From NCBI GenBank assembly GCA_037043015.1, contig CM073324.1:2473413-2537412 (forward strand): a stretch of DNA of 64,000 bases. The letters are read 5' to 3'. Of this stretch, positions 1 through 11,861 are shown one piece after another (the stretch's first letter is position 1; each line of letters opens with the position of its first letter). The translations under genes and the position numbers were made by a program. The stretch comes from Bryum argenteum (lineage: Eukaryota; Streptophyta; Bryopsida; Bryales; Bryaceae). Below the pieces are notes generated by a model that saw nothing but the letters and a program-made list of their open reading frames with translations, ran no database searches and had not been told where the DNA came from.

Positions 1-933
1 ACTAATAGTTACCTACCTGTGAAGTGAAGGTAGGAGTTTTGTGTAGGAACACATACATTCAAGTTAGGTACTAGATCTAACAATTACATGTTTTGAAATC
101 TGTCAAAGTTTGAAAATTTTCACCTTGTATTAAATTTTGAGACCTTTAGGGGATATTCTTCCATTTGCTATTATTTGAATTATCATCATGGGTATATTGG
201 TGATACATAAGCATCATAATGCACACTAGTGACATGAATCTTCTCAAAATGGAAACTATGGCTAAAGAAGGTAGTATGGTGTAAGTTGCAATACGTGTTT
301 TTTTTATGCAAGTTTGATATCTTTAAACCATTATGACAACAAATTTATTAGATGTATAGAGACATTTATCATTCGATGTCGTTTTACCTTCCAGTTAATT
401 GTGACGAAGATGACCTTGGTAGGTGGTTGATGAGAACGATGTTGGTTGTTATTTGATGAGTGTGACCTCATCGTTTGTCAGTGTGTTAAGTGCAACATGT
501 TGTTGCCAAGTGACACATTGTTGTATGCAAGAATCGTATGTGCAGTAAAGTTTTTGGATGCATTTTCAATATCTTGGATTTTCTTGCATATGCTTGAATA
601 TCCAAATTACTTTGACCACACTACTAAATACAATGAGTACTGTGAGCAAAACCCTTGTTCTAACAATAAATAAAGTTTTAGATAATTTGGAGTAAATACT
701 ATGATATCAATACAGTACCTATCAATATGTTATTGCCTTTGAAGCAAACAACATTGAGATCCTTATTATGAACATATCATTCATAGAACTACCAAAATAC
801 TAACTTTAATTTGTACGAATATAGATGGACTTGTAGATCCACCTACATATGTATGAGCAATTATACTTTTCAATATTTAATGATAATATGTATGGTCACA
901 ATATGGAACATTATTGTTATTAATATTAGTGAA

Positions 934-998
934 TAGATTAGAGGTATTTGATAGATTAGAGGTATTTGATAGATTAGAGGTATTTGATAGCTTAGAGG
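934..998. repeat. 18-bp tandem repeat, about 3.5 copies
   Basis: The unit TAGATTAGAGGTATTTGA repeats head to tail. The last copy has one change (gattag to gcttag). It is a non-coding minisatellite in AT-rich DNA. Confidence 0.85.
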
Positions 999-3900
999 TT
1001 CAAATTCATAAAGAATAAGTAGAAACAAAAACATCTAGAAAAGAAGGAACTCTTTATTTGAACTACAAGAAATATGTATTGCGTGAATTCAATCTAATTT
1101 GTCAAATTTCTCGCGAAAAACAACAATATACTTTTATTACTTATATAACTCAGCAAAATGGTCTATTTAAGCTTAAGAATTGGATCTTAGTGAAATTTAC
1201 CATATCTTTTTTAGCTTATATTACTAAACTAAAACAATTTTAGGTTAAAGCAAGTCCTACCATCTATTATTTACAGATTCTCCTCCTATTCAAGTTTTAA
1301 AAGGCAAGACATGAATCTTTTAAAGCATAGACAAAAAATAGTGCAAAATTATCCTATTTACAGAAATTTAGTTCCTAAGCATATGGATGCATTAATTTCA
1401 AAGGATCATAGAAAGAACTTTGATGATTCCATCATTTTATATAATATTTAGAGATAGTTAAAGAACAAAAGCATGTGTGCTCATGTAATGATTAACAAAA
1501 ATATACATAAAAAATAAAAATTTAAAATAAAAATATTTATCTCTTGATATGTTGTTTTGACAAGAACCTCTTCAAAGAGTTCAAAAAGTAACACATGCTC
1601 TAGTACAATGAAAACACTATCAAAAATGCCTCAGTATTTTTAAATACTAACTAATTATCCTTAATTTGTAGACCACATAAACCCTTATATATCTTGATAC
1701 AATTGGCAAGAACTTTTAACATTTAATTTTATAGATTTGTTAAAAATCAATAATTTCTCAATCAATAATAATGAGTTTAATGTTTGTACCAAGTTGTAGC
1801 CCAAAAGTCATAATCATACTTCTATAAGTTTGTGATTGGCTTATTGTACAATAGAATTATTAAACCATACAATTATTGAGAAATTTCTTGACTCATGCAT
1901 TTTGAATGACCAAAATTACCAATAAGATATTGTAATTATTTTCATAATTATTTTTCTTATTATTGATATTTTTGGTATTAGAAACACTCCACTTCTTTTT
2001 GTACATTATATATGATTCTCATTAAGAATTATGGGTTTTTACATATTTAACAAAAATTGCAATTACGAATGTTACCCATACAAGAACTTATAAAAAATTT
2101 CCACAAAGGAAGAGTGAATACATATTAAATTATTTATAACATAAATGTTTTGACATAAAATGCAAGATAGAACTAACTTATATGAAATCACATCCAATTC
2201 AAAATATATATTTATGTGATTATAAAAAACCAAGTTGTATATATAATTAATATGTTGTGCGGCTAACAATCACTTTGTTGAAAATTTCATATTGAAAATA
2301 ATCAAATATATTTCTTATTAATGTAAGGTTAATGAACTTTATCACTCCAAATGGTAATTTTTCTTTTTAGATAGTGTTATGAACATTAAATATTTATTAT
2401 TATACAAAATTATTATACATACATATTTTATACTATGATGTAGTTATTATCTATTATCTATTGTATACATGATATTTATCAATATTTAATAGATTCAAAT
2501 AAATTTAATTTTCATTAATAAGAAATATGTTTTAATTTTTAATATTGTGATAAAAGCTTTAGAGTCAAATGTTTAATGGATGCTATTCATTCATTGTTGA
2601 GAATCTTTCTCTTGTTTTTTTGTCAATGATCATTTTTGCTTCAAATGTTTTCTTCAATCGTATCATTCATTGTATCATTTGAACAGTAGAAAAGAGTTTA
2701 AAGGGCAAGTTCACAAATTTTTAAACCTTAAAAAATGGATCCACATAGTGGTGATAATAAATCCCTTTCTTTATTGACTTAATACATCAATTTTATAAAG
2801 TACAATAAGAGGTAAGATTTTTAACTTCAAAATGAATAATAAAAATTAAGTGAGCTAAAACTATCAACATACAATTAATTTAAAATCTTATTTAATTCGT
2901 TTTTTAATTTAGAAAAAAATTGATTTCAAAATTGTTGGTATGACTTGGTAACGTATCTATAGAGCAAAGTCAATACTAACATTGATATTCTGATGAAATT
3001 AAAATATGTTATGACGATGACTATTGTACATATTTAAAACTTACATTTCAAAAATTTATGATTACAAGATTAAATTATATATGGTACACACTCTCTTATA
3101 GAAAAAATTGTATTTGGTGATGCTTACAAAAACCTGACGATGATTCTCTTTTCAAATACATAATCTTATAGAATCATATTCTTTTACATAGTAGATGTGA
3201 CACAGACATACTATCATGCACCCTACTTTTTAAACATAATGACAATGGTAAGGTTAACATTCAAAGAAACATTCAATAATTATTTATTTCCTTCAAGTTT
3301 TTTAAAATTTGAATCTCTTATGTTTTAAACATTTTTCAATTTGCACATATGAGATATATCTTACATGGCTTTGGCAACATTTAAATTTACTTTCATACAA
3401 TTTACTTGAATTTTAGGGTTTCATGTGTAATAAATATATGTTTATATGATTTTCTTTCACATTAATTCAATGTAACAAGTGTTAAAAGCTGGTAATAATA
3501 CTAAGAAAATTTTACATTAAAATTGCCTTGTGCATATATACATACATTATATCACCTATATGGTTTAAAATTTGACACTAAATTATATGAAAGTAGATTT
3601 TAGCTATTTTTGCAATACGATACACTCATGTGATTTACTAACTCAACAATGATTTACTTGGTATTGGTAAGTCACAAACACAATTTAAAATTTATTGTAT
3701 AAAAAAAATAAAAATCATTCTCTTGGTAAATTTTTGTTTTTCTTGTAACTAAAACACATATTTAAAATTTATTGATTAAAATAAAAAAATAAAAAATAAA
3801 ACATGTGTTTATTATATTAATGTTTAATTTACAATACTAAAAATTATCATTTGATTTTTATTTATATATAAAACAATTATTTGTTTTGGATTTTTGTAAT

Positions 3901-4057
3901 TTTAATAAATGTTTATACGTAAAGGATTAGTAAATAAGCTAAATTTTAAAGATACTATAATATGGAGAAACTTTTATTTTAATTTAAGCATATAAAACAT
4001 TGGCAACATTTATTTTTTTATTCAGCAAATAAAAATAAATTAATCACATTCAAATTG

Positions 4058-4083
4058 ATATATATATATATATATATATATAT
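4058..4083. repeat. (TA)n microsatellite
   Basis: An uninterrupted run of about 13 TA units is followed directly by a TTTA-rich stretch. Confidence 0.95.
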
Positions 4084-4398
4084 TTATTTATTTATTTTTT
4101 GGAATAACTTAGAAAGGCTTACAATAGAATTAATAGGGTATATCATCTATTCTAATCAATAATATAAAGTTTAGGTATGTTACATATCAATATTTTTATA
4201 ACAAAATAAGTTATAATAATCATAGTGTAAAATTATATGATGATTGAGGTCTCACAGCATGTCATAAGAAGTTTTATATATAGATACTTATAATGTCAAG
4301 TGAATTTATAGTTTACAATATAAAGTATAATATTTATCACTTTACCTTTATATAATTCTCAATATTACATAGATTCGTAAAATAGTATAATATTTATC

Positions 4399-4400
<2 letters not shown>

Positions 4401-4436
<36 letters not shown>
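4401..4436. repeat. poly-T tract of 36 bases
   Basis: A homopolymer run of 36 T. It could be the A-tail of a retroposed sequence inserted on the minus strand, or simple slippage. No retroposon body is recognisable on the left-hand side, where the body would lie. Confidence 0.9.
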
Positions 4437-5326
4437 CCTAAGGTTAGTTATAAAATTTAATCTATTATTATTTTTGATGATTATCATTGATGAACTTATA
4501 TTCGATTTATTTCATAAAACTAAAAATTAAAATTTATATTCATATATTTGTTGCAATTCATAAATTGTCATTTATAAATTTGAAATTACATCATAAATCT
4601 TAATCACATACTTTGTAAAGAAATGTTGGATTTTAGTATTGATTAGTCATTTGTAAATGTATTAGTGTAACATTAGAAAGATGCAACACAAAATCAGGCT
4701 ACCTTACTCTTACCATTCGCTTGCCATTTGACTTAGATTCAAGTGAAGTGACTCAAGTCAAGAACTCAAGGCGGTCTAACATCATAAAATGGAGAACTTT
4801 CAATAAGAGAACACCGTGGAGAAAGAACTTGATAAACACTCTTTGGTGATGGGTAATCTATAAATGTACGAGTTATACAATCAACAATAAGTCTGAGTTA
4901 ATGTGAGAGAGAATGCATGATCATTGATATGAATAGGCATTCCTATTGTTGTGTTTTGGTTGATTTCAAGACAGAAACAAATTATAAAAACGCATGACCA
5001 TGTTGTGTTTTTGGTGACTTCAAGGTCATAATAGACTACCTTTCAATAAGTGTATCTCACAAATCCTTGACCTAATTGAAGGTTTGTAAGCAACTACCAT
5101 CTTCCTATATAGCTTATTTGGTAATTCCAAAGTCTCGCCCCCATATGTAAAATACCGGATTCACTCGGTCTGGAATCGTGCGTCATACTTCAACCCTTTG
5201 ACTAGAATTTACGTAGTTCAATTTTAAGTTGTCAAGATTCCAAAAACTTCTAATTACAACGATGTTGGTTCTTACGAAATTGAAATCAACACAAAATTTA
5301 ATCTTCAAAATTAATTCCAAAAATAA

Positions 5327-5433
5327 TACTCCCTCTATCCCATTATTATTGTCGAGTGGGTTTTCTTCAAATCTACCTCGAGAGGTAGATTTGAGAGAAC
5401 CCACTCGACAATATTAATGGGACAGAGAGAGTA
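5327..5433. mobile_element. 107-bp hairpin MITE, Stowaway-like termini
   Basis: The whole element is one near-perfect inverted repeat. The left arm begins TACTCCCTCTATCCCATTA and the right arm, read in reverse complement, begins TACTCTCTCTGTCCCATTA. The arms meet around position 5382 in CTCGAGAG. Both ends carry TA, the target preferred by Tc1/mariner elements. A CTCCCTC(C/T)(G/A)T terminus is known from plant Stowaway MITEs. There is no coding capacity. Family assignment is inferred from the termini only. Confidence 0.8.
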
Positions 5434-5869
5434 ATAATAATTATATAAGAACCAAGTGTTGAATTGGTCTAGTACTCATAATATAAAAGTTTATAGTTTC
5501 TTATACTGTTATAGTGAGAAGCAAAAAGCTTCAAGGTTTTGATAAATTAATTTTCAATGAAACCTAATGCTTTAATCACTCTAGATATTCAATGTGCCCT
5601 ACTTTGAAACAAAACCACTGAAAGTAATACCACATAACACCATGTGCAATAAATCAAAAAATAACTCTTAATATCACATGCAAAGATTGCCTTAGGATTT
5701 CATTCAATCCTTGACCTCTAAACATGTCGTGCTAAATTTAGCTAAAAAAATACAATTTTGAAAAAATGCCATAAATGAAAATGTAGGCAAGCAATCAAAT
5801 CCCAACTATACACAATTGTAAGATTTATTGTAGGCTTTGCAGACCTAAATTTGAGTTATGAGGCTTCAT

Positions 5870-6660
5870 AGATTGCGAGAGCATAATGTATAAGTACTAA
5901 AAATAGACATACAAATTTCATGATCTTCGCTTAGGAACACAGAATTCCAAATTTAGTGCAAAAAGGGCAAAATTCCAAATTTAGGCCAAGTGCAAAAATT
6001 TCTAATTTAGTGTTAAATACTACCAACAAACCTATTGCAAGCAAATGACTACCTACTAGAAAGTTGTTTACATTTATCTTTGAAACTCCCTTGTACCAAA
6101 CAAATTTACCAGAAAATTGTCTTAGCTCAAATAATAGCCTTGTAATGGTGAAGAATGCCAAAATATTTACAAGGTGAAAAAGTCCGAAACGAGATCTTTT
6201 GCATTCAAAGTTATTCATTATCTTCAATACATCTTTGATTGAATCAAGCTTTCTACCACTCTAATTGGAATCCATTCCAAAACATAAGGTCAAAATCTAT
6301 TGGTGAATGAAGGAGACATAGCTCCTCAGAAATCATCCAAGTTTTACTTCTTTTATTGTTAAAACATCATAGAAAATACCAAATATATTTAGATTGAGCC
6401 ATTTCAATTAGATTTTTTTAGAAATCCTGAAGATTACACGTGTGAACAAAACAAACCGAAATGTCCCAGCCTATTTTTGGTGTAAAAGACAATTTAAAAA
6501 AAAGTGTGATGGATGAAAATGAAGGTAACTTATTAACCCGGGCCGAATGTCGAAAAACGACATTTTGGATGACACCAACTTTGGAGAGCCATAACTTCTT
6601 CATCCGGACTCCGTTTTGGACGAAATCACTTGGGTTGGGTCCCAAATCAAGTCTAGTTCA
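5870..6660. repeat. dispersed non-coding repeat, copy A
   Basis: This copy shares a series of phrases with other stretches of the window: a block with tactaccaacaaacctattg, a block 'agctcaaataatagccttgtaatggtgaa', and a block 'gaatgaaggagacatagctcctca'. Order and spacing match copies near 7.25-7.98 kb and 49.95-50.9 kb. No transposase or reverse transcriptase is recognisable. Confidence 0.6.
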
Positions 6661-6699
6661 TGTAATAAAAATCTCAGACCCATACAATGAAGTATGAAT

Positions 6700-6975
6700 T
6701 AATAGCATGCATTTCAGTGACAGCAGCCTAGTTTTAGACATTTTTTCCTTTGTAAAATTTAGGGCAGTTTTCACCATTGCAGGGCCATAATTTGCACAAA
6801 GAAATTTTTCTCATGGTTTTTTTTTGTTCAAGGATGCTACTGAGATGAAGGTGAACAACATTCTAATTGGTGACTTTTTCATTGCAATAAGTCTAATGGT
6901 AGCATTTTCACTTTAAAGTGAAAATGATGAAATTATGTGATCATTTTTGAGTATTAATACATTATGATCTCGCAA
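6700..6975. repeat. dispersed non-coding repeat, inverted copy B
   Basis: Reads as the reverse complement of copy C, in particular around 7250-7460. It includes the mirror of the 'gccttgcaatggtgaaaactgcc' block, the leucine-zipper-free AT-rich link and the 'gaagtgaaaat' block. With copy C it forms a large imperfect foldback centred near 7.1 kb. Confidence 0.5.
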
Positions 6976-7239
6976 TCTATGAAGCCTCATGACTCAAAAT
7001 TTGACCCACATGATGTTCAATATGTCTACGACAAGATTGTACGGTTGAGATTTGGATAACATACTTTTACCTCCACCTATGACAATGCTTTTGAGGATGT
7101 GTTCATTTTACTACAAATGAGTCAAACCATTTAGGGGTTAAGATTTCAATTGTACAATTTTATAGTAGACTTATTAGAGGTCATGTGGACTAAAATTTGC
7201 GTAATAAAGTCTCACATAATGGTAGATTGTAACGTATTA

Positions 7240-7990
7240 CTATTGATAACAAACCGCATGATTTCATCATTTTCACTTTTGTGTGAAAATTCTACCAACA
7301 TATTGCAATAAAAAAAATCACTAGAATCTTCACCTTCATCTCAAGAAAACCCTAGCACCAAAAAATTATCCATCAAAAAATTTATTTGGCTCATAGAGTA
7401 GCCTTGCAATGATGAAAACTGCCAATGAAAGAATCACAAATGAATAGTAGTTCAAAACTAGACCCTGTGGACTCAAATGCATGCCTTATCTTTAAAACAT
7501 CTTTGATCTAGTTAAGATTTCTAGGCTGCTAAAAGTGGATTCTATTTGAAATCCATCCCAAAAAATATAGTTGTAATCCAAGGGTGGATGAAGGAGATAT
7601 AGCACTTCAAATGTCATCCATTCTTTCTATTTATTCATAAAAGAAAAGTTATCAAAAATTCAATACCAAATTTATCTGGATGAAAGTTCTTCCAACTAGA
7701 AGTTTCAAATTTCAATTTAAGATCGTGATTGTGCAAAGAAACTATTTTGAATTTCACATAATTGGCTTTCAATGGTAAGACATGCCTTCTGTTTGTAATT
7801 TTAAAACCAAAAGCCGCCCTTACTAAATTGCATGCGGTTAACTCACATTTCATTCTATGGATGAGAAATTCTTGCCACATAAAGTAGCCTTGATTTGGGA
7901 CTCAACCGAAGTAATTCCATCCAGAATTGAGTTTAAATGAAGGAGTTATGGCTCTTCAAATATTCTTCCTTGATGCAAAATGTAGAAAAC
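7240..7990. repeat. dispersed non-coding repeat, copy C
   Basis: Same block order as copy A: gtgaaaattctaccaacata, the 'gtagccttgcaatgatgaaaactgcc' block, 'aaaacatctttgatctagtt', then 'ggatgaaggagatatagc'. A second 'atgaaggagttatggctctt' block lies near 7937, so the copy may contain an internal duplication. The minus-strand frame here (7635-7880) is not credible as a gene. Confidence 0.55.
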
Positions 7991-8548
7991 GATAGGGGAA
8001 AGTTTAGGAGTTAATAATTCATCTGATATTGATATTGAGAAAGGTTACACATTCAAAGTTGACCATGTGCAAATGTGATACACTCACAATGACCTTAGCC
8101 TCATTCAAATGTATCATAAATAAAGAAAAGCAACAATAACTAAGAGTTAGAACGTCAATGTATATGAATCTCTATTAGATGATCACAGACTTCCTAAGTG
8201 TAGATTTAATCTAAGATAAACAATGCTAAATCCGTGAATCTCCTTAAATTGTATTCTTGATTCTTGCGTACTTACTAGATTTCATGTAGAGGGATGTAAC
8301 TCATGTGCACATGGAGCATGTGAACGGTTTTCGGTAATGTGGTGCATGCCACTTCTATTCATTTTATTTTTATTTTCACAAGTGCTTCAAAATATTACAA
8401 AAAGATTGTAGCATTATCTACCATAATACACTCCAAAGGACATAAAGAAGGAAATCAGTTGTAAAACTGAATACCACGCGAAAGGTAGACTTTCGGTTAA
8501 CTCACCTTTTCGATAAACCCTGAGATAGATTAGCAGTTCACAGCCTTT

Positions 8549-8641
8549 AAAACTGTCGGCGGCGTTGTGTGCCCATTCTAAACTGATTGCTCATGAAACT
8601 GTCAGTGGCATTGTGTGCCCATTCTCAACTGATTGCTCATC
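8549..8641. repeat. 47-bp tandem duplication
   Basis: Two adjacent copies of a 47-bp unit beginning AAACTGTC and ending in TTGCTCAT, differing at a few positions (ggcggcgtt versus agtggcatt). Non-coding as far as can be seen. Confidence 0.85.
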
Positions 8642-8649
8642 ATTTTCAT

Positions 8650-11600
8650 TGCTGAAATGATTTCAATCATTTTGTAACATTCTTTACATGTAAAAATCAG
8701 GTAGATCATACTTCTTTCATGTACAAAACGACGTGAACCCACATTCTCTCGTACTCTTGAGGTAAAACAGATCAATGCAGCCTACAGGAACCCATATTCT
8801 TTTAACTCATTATTTCAACATTCCAGACTACATAAGCAATGAATATGAGTCAGCAAAACTTATGATATTGCTATTGTCCTTGAGGATTCTCTTATAAAAA
8901 GTATATCACTTCGAGGTACAGTCCTTATTTATTTCAGTTATTAGGGCTTCCTCTGTGATCAAAATAGCGAACACGTACCTGTTTCCTTGAAGCATTACAT
9001 ATTTTTACAGTAATACATTATGAGTCATGGAAATGTTTATTCTAAAGTACAGATAAGAGTACGTGAGAGCTCAATGATATGGAGACTGAATAACAAACAA
9101 CAGGAGAAACGGCAACTGCACAGGCACCACTTTCATCTTCCTCTGCAGAAACCGGACTAATGTACCAACCCACACTCATAATTTGTGTTCTTTAGAGATA
9201 TCCAATTTATCATGTAACATTATTCCAAACACAATCTATTCTACGAGAAAGATGTGGCAAACGTTCCGTCATCCAACTGAAGCTAGTTAGAATTTAACGT
9301 GCCGGAATATGGATGTATGCATTGTGCAGACAATGTTTGCAACCACAACCAAGGGCAATCGAAGCAGAACGTATGCAAATTCAGTTAAAGACAAAACTCC
9401 AGCTGGTCCCTCACGATTTGGAGTTTCTGGCCGTGACATCCTCGCGAGAAGGCTCCTAAGCTGTAGAACGAAATCCATGTTTTCCTGGCAAATCTGCACC
9501 CTTGTAAGCCACTCATACATGTAATTACGATTCGGAGATGATTTGAGGTAGCAATTTCTAATTTAATCTTGATTACCATATCAAATAAAGAGCATTTGTT
9601 TCATGGTACATTCATGAAAAGAACACATAACAGCTTGGTCCCATCTCCTTCAAAGAAAAATCATGGCGTCTTAACACACGTCCTCTAACAATCTGCTTTC
9701 AGAATATCCTTTGACATTAATTTGTTCAATTATAGCTCCTGGATTGCCACTTTGTGAGCAGTTAATTTTTAAGACATATTTATTGCATCTTGGTAGTTTA
9801 GAGAGTAAGATGAGTACACTCATCTAACGATTTTGAGAGTGTTACGATATGGTACCTTGGTATCGTGCAGGTTCACCCTTCGTACCTAGAAAGCTAAAAA
9901 TCTTACGGTTACATAGATAATCATCATACCGAGGGGAATCTTGACATCAATGATGCGCTTTTGGTCATAAAATAATCTGATCCAAACTCCATGCTTGAAA
10001 TTCACGAGCATTTCACAAGCAAGCTTTTCGTTTTGGCATACTCGGCCATCAATGAAATGGGTATAACTTCTTAAACAGATCCTGCACTTAGGAGACTTAT
10101 TGTACATACCTAGAAGTGCCATCCAAGCAGGATTCTTGTGCTCCTTACGAAAGTAAGCTCTGCTATATAATATGAACGTTGCATATTCGATCATCAGTGA
10201 AATGGGTAAAAGTTCTTGAATGGAGCGCGCAGTGCCTGGCGCTTGGAAGGCTGGTGTACACTGAATACAGCGGGTAGTTTTCAGGGCCTTCCTTCATGCT
10301 GTGTACCCATGCCCCCACAATAATACAAGAAGAGCAAGGGTTAGTGTCAGTTACTGAAATCTGCCTTTTACTTCTGGCAGTACATGGGACTTCTAGCTAA
10401 CGCTCACACGAAGTTTAGAAATCTGACTCGAGGTGCTTTTTAGAGTATGTCTACTTGTTATAAACGAACACGACAACAAAATGCTCATGAAGTAAACAAG
10501 AGATGAGTAGTTTGGACTAGTAGGCAGCATGATTGAAAAATTCTCACTCGCACACATACTTGGAATGATCTGTGCAAGGACATTGATAAGGTTAGTAAAA
10601 TTGACACCCAATAACTGCATATGTATGCCGTGAAGGTAGGAACGTACTCGCAGTATGATGTTTCTACCATAAAGTTTTCAAAGTCCACACCAACGGAGAC
10701 GAGTAGGACATTAGATAAGGATCAACATCTAGAAGAACATCTGTTTCCGACAGAAACAGAAATCAACATATTTCTGAGCTGAGGATACTGGCAATCGCTA
10801 CTTTCGAGATAGTAAGTGAAACGTCCAGTTTAGTTTGTTCGTTTTCGATTCACTTACAGACGTGAAAACTACCAAATCCCTCCTGAATTTTGTTGACCCA
10901 AGCAAATAGCTAGTGACAAACTGACAACCTAAATTACAATTACACACCAGAGATGTCCATCACATCTCTGGTGTGTAATGTAAACTGATTGAAACTGAGT
11001 TCTACAATACACCGGCTTAAAAGGCATATGCTAACAGATATGAGACAAATAAGCAAAACGATAAACCACAATCTATTCTCACTTTTCGCATGAAGTAAGA
11101 CCACTCACAGTCCACTGCGCAGTAAAGTGTAGCATAATAAAAGACACGAGGGATTCTCGAAGCTCTCTCACATGGGAATAGTTGGACTTTCGAACATGAT
11201 GTGCTGAAGACTGAGCTTTTCCATGTGGGAATGTCCAAGTACTACTATGTGGGAGAGCCCCATATGTCCCCTTGTCACAAAACTCAAACTTGAGGCTCGA
11301 ATCGCTCCTACTTTTAGGTTGTCGTATTTCAGTGCATTAAGTGTCATCTCTACGTGCTCAGACCTCATACACAGTCCATTTTCAGTCAGATTTCAGATTT
11401 AATTACAAACAATCACTACAAAATTCCACTCAAAACTGCACTCAGCTGCTACTATCTTCAACGGAGCCTTGAGCGGATGCTACGTGCATATATTTACAGA
11501 CGCGTTACAGAGGCTTGGATGAGTAAAAATACTATGAGCGTCGCGCACGATATCAATATAAACAATTCTGTAAACAGTCTATAGCTCACTTTTAGTTCTC

Positions 11601-11860
11601 AAGAGATGCTAAACTGTTTCCCTCAAAATGACCATGCCAATCCCCTCTCCAAAAAGTGGAAAGAGACCATAGAAGTTAACTTCAATTTTGTCTCTAGTAT
11701 CACTCCTACAACCGACGTGCTCCTGCCTAGTCCTACTGCCGTCCTACCAAAAGTAGAGCAAAAATGCGAACCAAGCCACATGCTCCATAGACTGAACTTT
11801 GTTGAAAACTCGCAACCTGATGGTGCAATACGTCAGAGACCTGAATCTGATATCCTCACG
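8650..11860. other. 3.2-kb stretch without a confident gene
   Basis: Base composition is less AT-rich than to the left, and a few minus-strand segments look exon-like. At 9287-9510 a segment behind a possible acceptor (ggtgcag) ends in a hydrophobic stretch and a stop. At about 10480-10615 another lies behind catatgcag. I could not connect them by splice phase or recognise a family. They may be 3' exons or UTR of the armadillo-like gene upstream on the same strand, a decayed gene, or chance. Confidence 0.35.
10939..10979. other. perfect 18-bp hairpin with 5-nt loop
   Basis: ATTACACACCAGAGATGT (10939-10956), loop CCATC, then its exact reverse complement (10962-10979). In RNA of either strand this would fold into a stable stem. 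It is too short for a typical plant microRNA precursor and could be a MITE relic. Confidence 0.9.
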
Positions 11861-11861
11861 C

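Larger units (their letters stand above)
1..5180. other. AT-rich gene-free region
   Basis: No exon with plausible coding composition or splice signals was found on either strand. All open frames are short and rich in Ile, Lys, Asn and Tyr, as expected from AT-rich non-coding DNA. The stretch carries simple repeats listed separately. It may be old, decayed transposon sequence, but I recognise no transposon protein in it. Confidence 0.6.

Noticed and set aside
4401..4436. Poly-T as the tail of a SINE or processed pseudogene
   Set aside because: No body with pol III boxes or gene similarity and no target duplication could be seen next to it.
6461..6697. Plus/minus frames around 6.4-6.7 kb resembling an exon (phrases NGVRMKKLWLSK)
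   Set aside because: They lie inside the dispersed non-coding repeat; similar wording on both strands comes from the repeat's inverted blocks.
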